Source: Canna indica
Taxonomy: Eukaryota > Streptophyta > Magnoliopsida > Zingiberales > Cannaceae
DNA: 64,000 nucleotides
Direction: 5' to 3'
Assembly (NCBI GenBank): GCA_034359265.1
Contig: CP136895.1
Location: 41,124,001 to 41,188,000 of the forward strand
The translations under genes and the position numbers were made by a program. Below are positions 60,124-64,000 of the stretch, piece after piece. A model generated the notes under the pieces. It worked only from the letters and a program-made list of their open reading frames with translations. It did not search any database and was not told the DNA's origin. Position 1 is the first letter of the stretch; the number at the start of each line of letters is the position of its first letter.

Positions 60124-62284
60124 TTAGATTATATATAATAGATTAATAGATAAGCTTAAAAATTGAATATATACTTCACATTTACAATTATTCGTCATCG
60201 TCATTATCATCACCCGTGTAATACTCTTCTTCTTATTCTTTTGTATCGGAATCTTGAAATTCTTCTTCGTCTCCCTCATCATCATTCTGTCCTTCCTCAA
60301 CTTCATTATCGTCGTCATCAACGTATTCTATTTCCAATTGAACTAACTCTGTTATCATCCTCGAGTATTGGACTAACTCGTTCCACTTCGGAAGGATCTT
60401 CTTCTTGATAGAAGTCATCTACTGGCTCATTCTCTCCAACTATCGAATTAATTTTTCCTCTGGCTTTAGTCTTACAGACTACACGCCAATCCGTCATATC
60501 TTTCTTTGTAGATGGATACTGCATATAATATACTTGTTCAGCTTGAGATGCCAATATAAATGGCTTATTTGAAGCTAATTTTGATTTGTAATTGACCTCA
60601 ACCAGCTGTTTATACTTTGGATGAACTCTCATGCCCCTATTGCTTGTATCGAACCAATGACATTTAAAAAGGGCAACTGATTTACATCCGAAAAATTGCA
60701 ATTCAATGACTTCTTCCAATAGTCTGTAAAAGTCAACATCACATTCGGCATACGTTGTCCCTTTGACGTAGACCCCGGCACTCATAGTCTTTTTTGTAGA
60801 TGAATATTCAAGTGTGTGAAATTTATATCCATTGACAAAATAACCATTATAACACTGTACAAGTCGTGCCGATCCGCTAGCAAACTCAAAGATTTGGTTA
60901 TCTATTTCGCCTCTATGTTCTGCGCTGTAAGCTTGAAACCAATTGGGGAAGTCACGATTCCGTAATCTTTCTAATTCCTCATCGCTTTAAAATTGAGTAT
61001 TTTGTCACCATCTCAATGTCAAATATTTCAATGAACTTCTCAATATGTGGACAGTTTAGTAAAATGTACAAGTAGGCCAAATGATACTCTTCATCATTTA
61101 AGAATCGAGACGGACGAGAACCCAAAGCACGACTGGGGTAACAAAAGATATTTAAACAACCATCTGATGGTCGAGCTCCCCGTCGTCGTTCCGTGGAAGA
61201 CGATTAAGTCTTGTCTTGATGGTTGATTCAAAATAAAATGAGCAGAAAGTTAAAATTTCTTGAATTATATATGCTTCTGATATGGAACCTTCAACTGCGG
61301 CGGTGTTCTTTACTTTTTTCTTTAGATGATTTATGTATCTTTTAAAGTACATCCATCGATATTGAACAGGGCCACCAACTCATGCCTCGTATGCTAAGTG
61401 TATCGGAAGATGCTCCATCGAGTCAAAAAATGCAGGAGTGAAAAAATTCTCCAGCTTGCATATGATTTCAACAATATTATTTTCAAGTGCTGACATATCT
61501 TCGACTCGAAGTACATTTGTACAAATATTTTTGAAAAACATACTTAATTCTATCAGCGGACCCCAAATCTTATTATGTAGATGATCTCGAAACGTGACCG
61601 GAAGCAATCTCTGCATGAATACATGACAATCGTGGCTCTTCATTCCCGATATTTTTCATTCATCGACATTTACAGATCGAGATAAGTTTGAGGCATATCC
61701 ATCGGGTAATCTAAGTTCTTTGATCCATTGATACACATCTTTCATCTGTTGTTTATTTAACACATACGGTGCCTTTGGCTTATGAAGTCGTCCGTTGACC
61801 TCTTGCAACTCTAACTCAGGTCTCTTACAAAGTATTTTTACATCATGTCGGGTCTTGACATTATCTTTAGCTTTGCCGAAAATATCCACCACTGTGTTAA
61901 AAATATTATCAAACACATTTTTTTCAATGTGCATGACGTCCAAATTATGCCGAATCAGTAATGAACTCCAATACGGCAATTCCCAAAAGATACTTTTTTC
62001 ACCCAGTTATATGTTTGACCAAAGCTTGAAATTTTTACATTCCGACCAAAAGTAATATATGGAAGCAATTGAACAAGTGCCAATATCTGTTCACCAGACA
62101 ACATCAGTGGTGGCTCATTTCTTTCGACTCTACCCTTGATAAATTTGTCATGATTCCTTCGATACTGATGGTTAGACGGTTGGAACCGGTGATGACACTC
62201 AAAGAAGGAAATTTTCCAACCATTCTCAAGACTAAAGGATTTTGAGTGTTCCATGCAATACGGGCAAGAGAGTCGCTCGGGGAT
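60124..62284 (-). pseudogene. CACTA transposase (TNP2/DUF4218/DUF4216), partial
   Basis: Minus strand from 62284: zinc-finger-like region and tnp2 core (CPYCMEHSKSF, FECHHRFQPSNHQYR, NEPPLMLSGEQIL), HNLDVMHIEKNVFDNIFNTV (61900-61950), DUF4218 (61380-61643: HDCHVFMQRLLPVTFRDHL, IWGPLIELSMFF; then KNTAAVEGSISEAYIIQE, 61152-61352), and DUF4216 (60318-60960: VYVKGTTYAECDVDFYR, FKCHWFDTSNRGMRVHP, YMQYPSTKKDMTDWRVVCK). It ends in an acidic tail (60180-60420). The N-terminus lies beyond the LTR at 62285. It is less broken than the plus-strand copy but has frame changes near 61650, 61370 and 60800-60990. Confidence 0.88.
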
Positions 62285-64000
62285 AGTAAGACCCGGGAAA
62301 AATTTCCTAATATAAAAATCTATTTTGGTGCAGCGCGTCGGACCCGGGGATAGTTGAGTCAAGCCTCAAGATCACCTCGAGTAATAGGTATGACTCGACT
62401 AATGATGTATGCAATTAAATTGTGCAAATGACTCTTTCTTTTTATGCATTTTTACCTTAATCGAGTTTAAATCGACTCGTGTTGCAGGTAGAGTCGGAAC
62501 CCAAGTCGAGCTCGGGCTTAGTCAAGTCATGAGTAAGAGTCAAAGGCCAATATGGAAGGTTTGATGAGGGATTAAAATCCCTTATCCATGCTGCCGTGCG
62601 ACTCATCTTGGAGTCGCACAAGGCAGCGCATAGGGAGAGAGGGAGAGGGAGCAAGGAAAGGAGATTTTGGTCGATCCGAGATTTCGCGCCGTCGCTGGAA
62701 GATTTGAGGTCGTCATCATCCGATCCTTCATCTTCCTCAAGCAAGGTGAGTGGTTAGATTTAAAGAATTGGGGGAGGCGGGTAGCCGAACCCCTAGAAGT
62801 GTTAGGATGTGTTTTCTTGCGAGTTTCTGACGGATCTTGGTTTCGGAGTTGGTTATTCATTGTTTTGTATCAATTCTTGTCGGATCGTCTTGTTTTTCTC
62901 GTCGTTTTATCGAGTTCTAGGGCTGCCGAATCATGGAGAAGGGGAAAGTTCATGGCAAAATTTTCCCCAATTCCCTTGACGGAAGTAGAGCCCTCGGATG
63001 ATCTCAAGTTCATGAATAGTGTATTCTCAATCGTCGATTTCACGTGTTAAGAAACTAGTCTCCCCTAAAACTCATAGGGTTGGACAAGTGAACCCTAAAA
63101 CTTCATGAGAAGGGTTCGACCAAGTATAGGGGGAGGGGCAAACTAGTCAACATGCATTTAAGATATAGCATAGACAAGGAATTAGGGTCGGGGATAAATT
63201 CTCCTCTTCCTTTTCTACCCTAAGAGGCATGGCCGAGCAAGGTTCACCTTGCTCAAGGTTTGTCCAAGCCTAGGGGAGGGAGAGGGTGAGCTTTAGATGG
63301 TATTTTTCATAGTTAGAGTGCTAAATCAATAGAGGCATGATAATACTTAGGAAGGACTCTAACTATAGCAAGTTAATTTATTGAATCATGTAATTGTAGG
63401 AATGATAGCGAGTGACTATCCTTAGCACATTCCTCTTAAATTTTGAAATGATGTAATATTTTTACCATGCTTAGTATTCCATGCGTTGTTGAATTTATTG
63501 TTATATTACCATGCTAGATAAATTGTTCTTATTGAAATTAATTCTAAATGTAGTGTACCAATGGTTATTGATAAATCTCGTGTTATATATACTACCAATG
63601 GTTATTGATAAATCTCGTGTTATATATAGTACCAATTCTAAATGTAGTGTACCAATGGTTATTGATAAATCTTGTGTTGATGTAAATTATACTTGCTTTT
63701 CTTTAAATTACACATGCTGTCCTGAAATGTTCATGGGTGGAATTCCAAGGTCGGTGCATAGAATTCCTCACCTAAGGTAGCGTATAATGCTAGATAACAT
63801 GTAGGACATCGCAAGATGCTTTGTATATATGGAAACCTAGCTAGGAAATGACACAACTTCTAGAACTTCTAGTATTCATTTTTTGACATCTAGAACTATT
63901 AAGTGTACACATTTTTGGAAGGGCAGCATTAATTTGTTGATCCTGCAGACCAGATTAGGGCCGGATACGAGCAATGGCCTGAAGTATATATAAGGAAACC
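62285..64000 (+). mobile_element. Tekay-type LTR (copy D), runs off the window
   Basis: It begins AGTAAGACCCGGG (family TGTAAGACC) followed by TTCCTAATATAAAAATCTA, TTTTGGTGCAGCGCGTCGG as in the other copies. About 1.7 of an expected 2.5 kb is present. It contains the hairpin GTGCGACTC-ATCTTG-GAGTCGCAC (62596-62619) with an outer CTGCC/GGCAG stem. A local triplication of AGTGTACCAATGGTTATTGA and TAAATCTCGTGTTATATATA (63549-63680) lies in the AT-rich part. The short reading frame at 62667-63050 is not a gene. Confidence 0.85.
63549..63680. repeat. Short tandem repeat in LTR copy D
   Basis: CCAATGGTTATTGATAAATC occurs three times (63558, 63594 and 63651) with (T/C)GTGTTATATATA or TGTGTTGATG following. 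The first two are 36 bp apart. Confidence 0.85.

Larger units (their letters stand above)
57812..62284 (-). mobile_element. CACTA element, minus orientation, 5' part cut
   Basis: The 3' end is at 57812 (CACTACTAGAATTGTGCTCATC on the plus strand), followed by subterminal repeats (GTGACGGC, GCCGTCAC, CTGTCACTGA) to about 58170. Genes on the minus strand: a Transposase_24-type ORF, then the tnp2 transposase. The 5' end is missing because a Tekay-type LTR begins at 62285 and runs out of the window. Confidence 0.82.

Noticed and set aside
62667..63050. 127-residue plus-strand frame as a host gene
   Set aside because: It lies within the Tekay-type LTR, aligning with non-coding parts of copies A to C.

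Overview
This window comes from a plant nuclear genome, almost certainly a flowering plant. Evidence: Ty1/copia and Ty3/gypsy retrotransposons with tRNA-Met or tRNA-Lys primer sites, CACTA, PIF/Harbinger and hAT elements, a piece of chloroplast rpoB, AAACCCTAG-type repeats, and one intron-containing gene of the plant-only TPD1 family. The GC-rich coding exons of that gene in an AT-rich background would fit a monocot, but the species cannot be named from sequence alone. Only one host gene looks intact. Nearly everything else is layered, mostly dead transposable elements.

Layout. 1-7620: a minus-strand SIRE-like copia element, split by a hAT MITE (1904-2459), a CACTA foldback MITE (3332-3670) and a 2.3 kb solo LTR of a Tekay/Del-like gypsy (4665-6991). 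7621-8322: relic of a gypsy element with a tRNA-Lys primer site, plus a 22-G run. 8323-16974: an old SIRE-like LTR into which a complete 7.1 kb gag-only copia-type element (9693-16795, target duplication GAGTG) has inserted. 16975-18198: CACTA-like terminus next to two antisense exons resembling plant sorting nexin 2. 18199-24777: LTR fragment and a 5'-truncated Tekay-like gypsy (3' LTR 18804-21300, pol 21301-24777). 24778-30581: PIF/Harbinger element with transposase, Myb-like ORF, a 57-bp minisatellite and a telomere-like array. 30582-34028: a decayed first exon resembling the V-ATPase assembly factor VMA22/CCDC115, then CACTA-like exons and a CACTA-like end. 34195-36043: Tekay-type LTR piece containing chloroplast rpoB DNA and another CACTA MITE. 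37880-51649: a Reina-like gypsy apparently split by a Tekay solo LTR (38333-40825) and by a second gag-only copia element with an inverted partner LTR (41140-47425). 53363-54229: TPD1-like gene. 55010-62284: two CACTA transposase copies in inverted orientation. 62285-64000: another Tekay-type LTR running off the window.

How the parts relate. The TPD1-like protein is a predicted secreted cysteine-rich ligand. In Arabidopsis, rice and maize this family signals through EMS1/MSP1-type receptor kinases in anther and ovule cell specification. The two gag-only copia elements share LTR ends, primer site and purine-tract blocks with SIRE-like elements such as the one at 1-7620, so they were probably mobilised in trans by an autonomous relative. 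Target duplications of the expected size (8 bp hAT, 3 bp CACTA, 5 bp LTR elements) fix the order of several insertions. The most unusual signal is a small hairpin in the Tekay-type LTRs whose stem keeps pairing through compensatory base changes in different copies.
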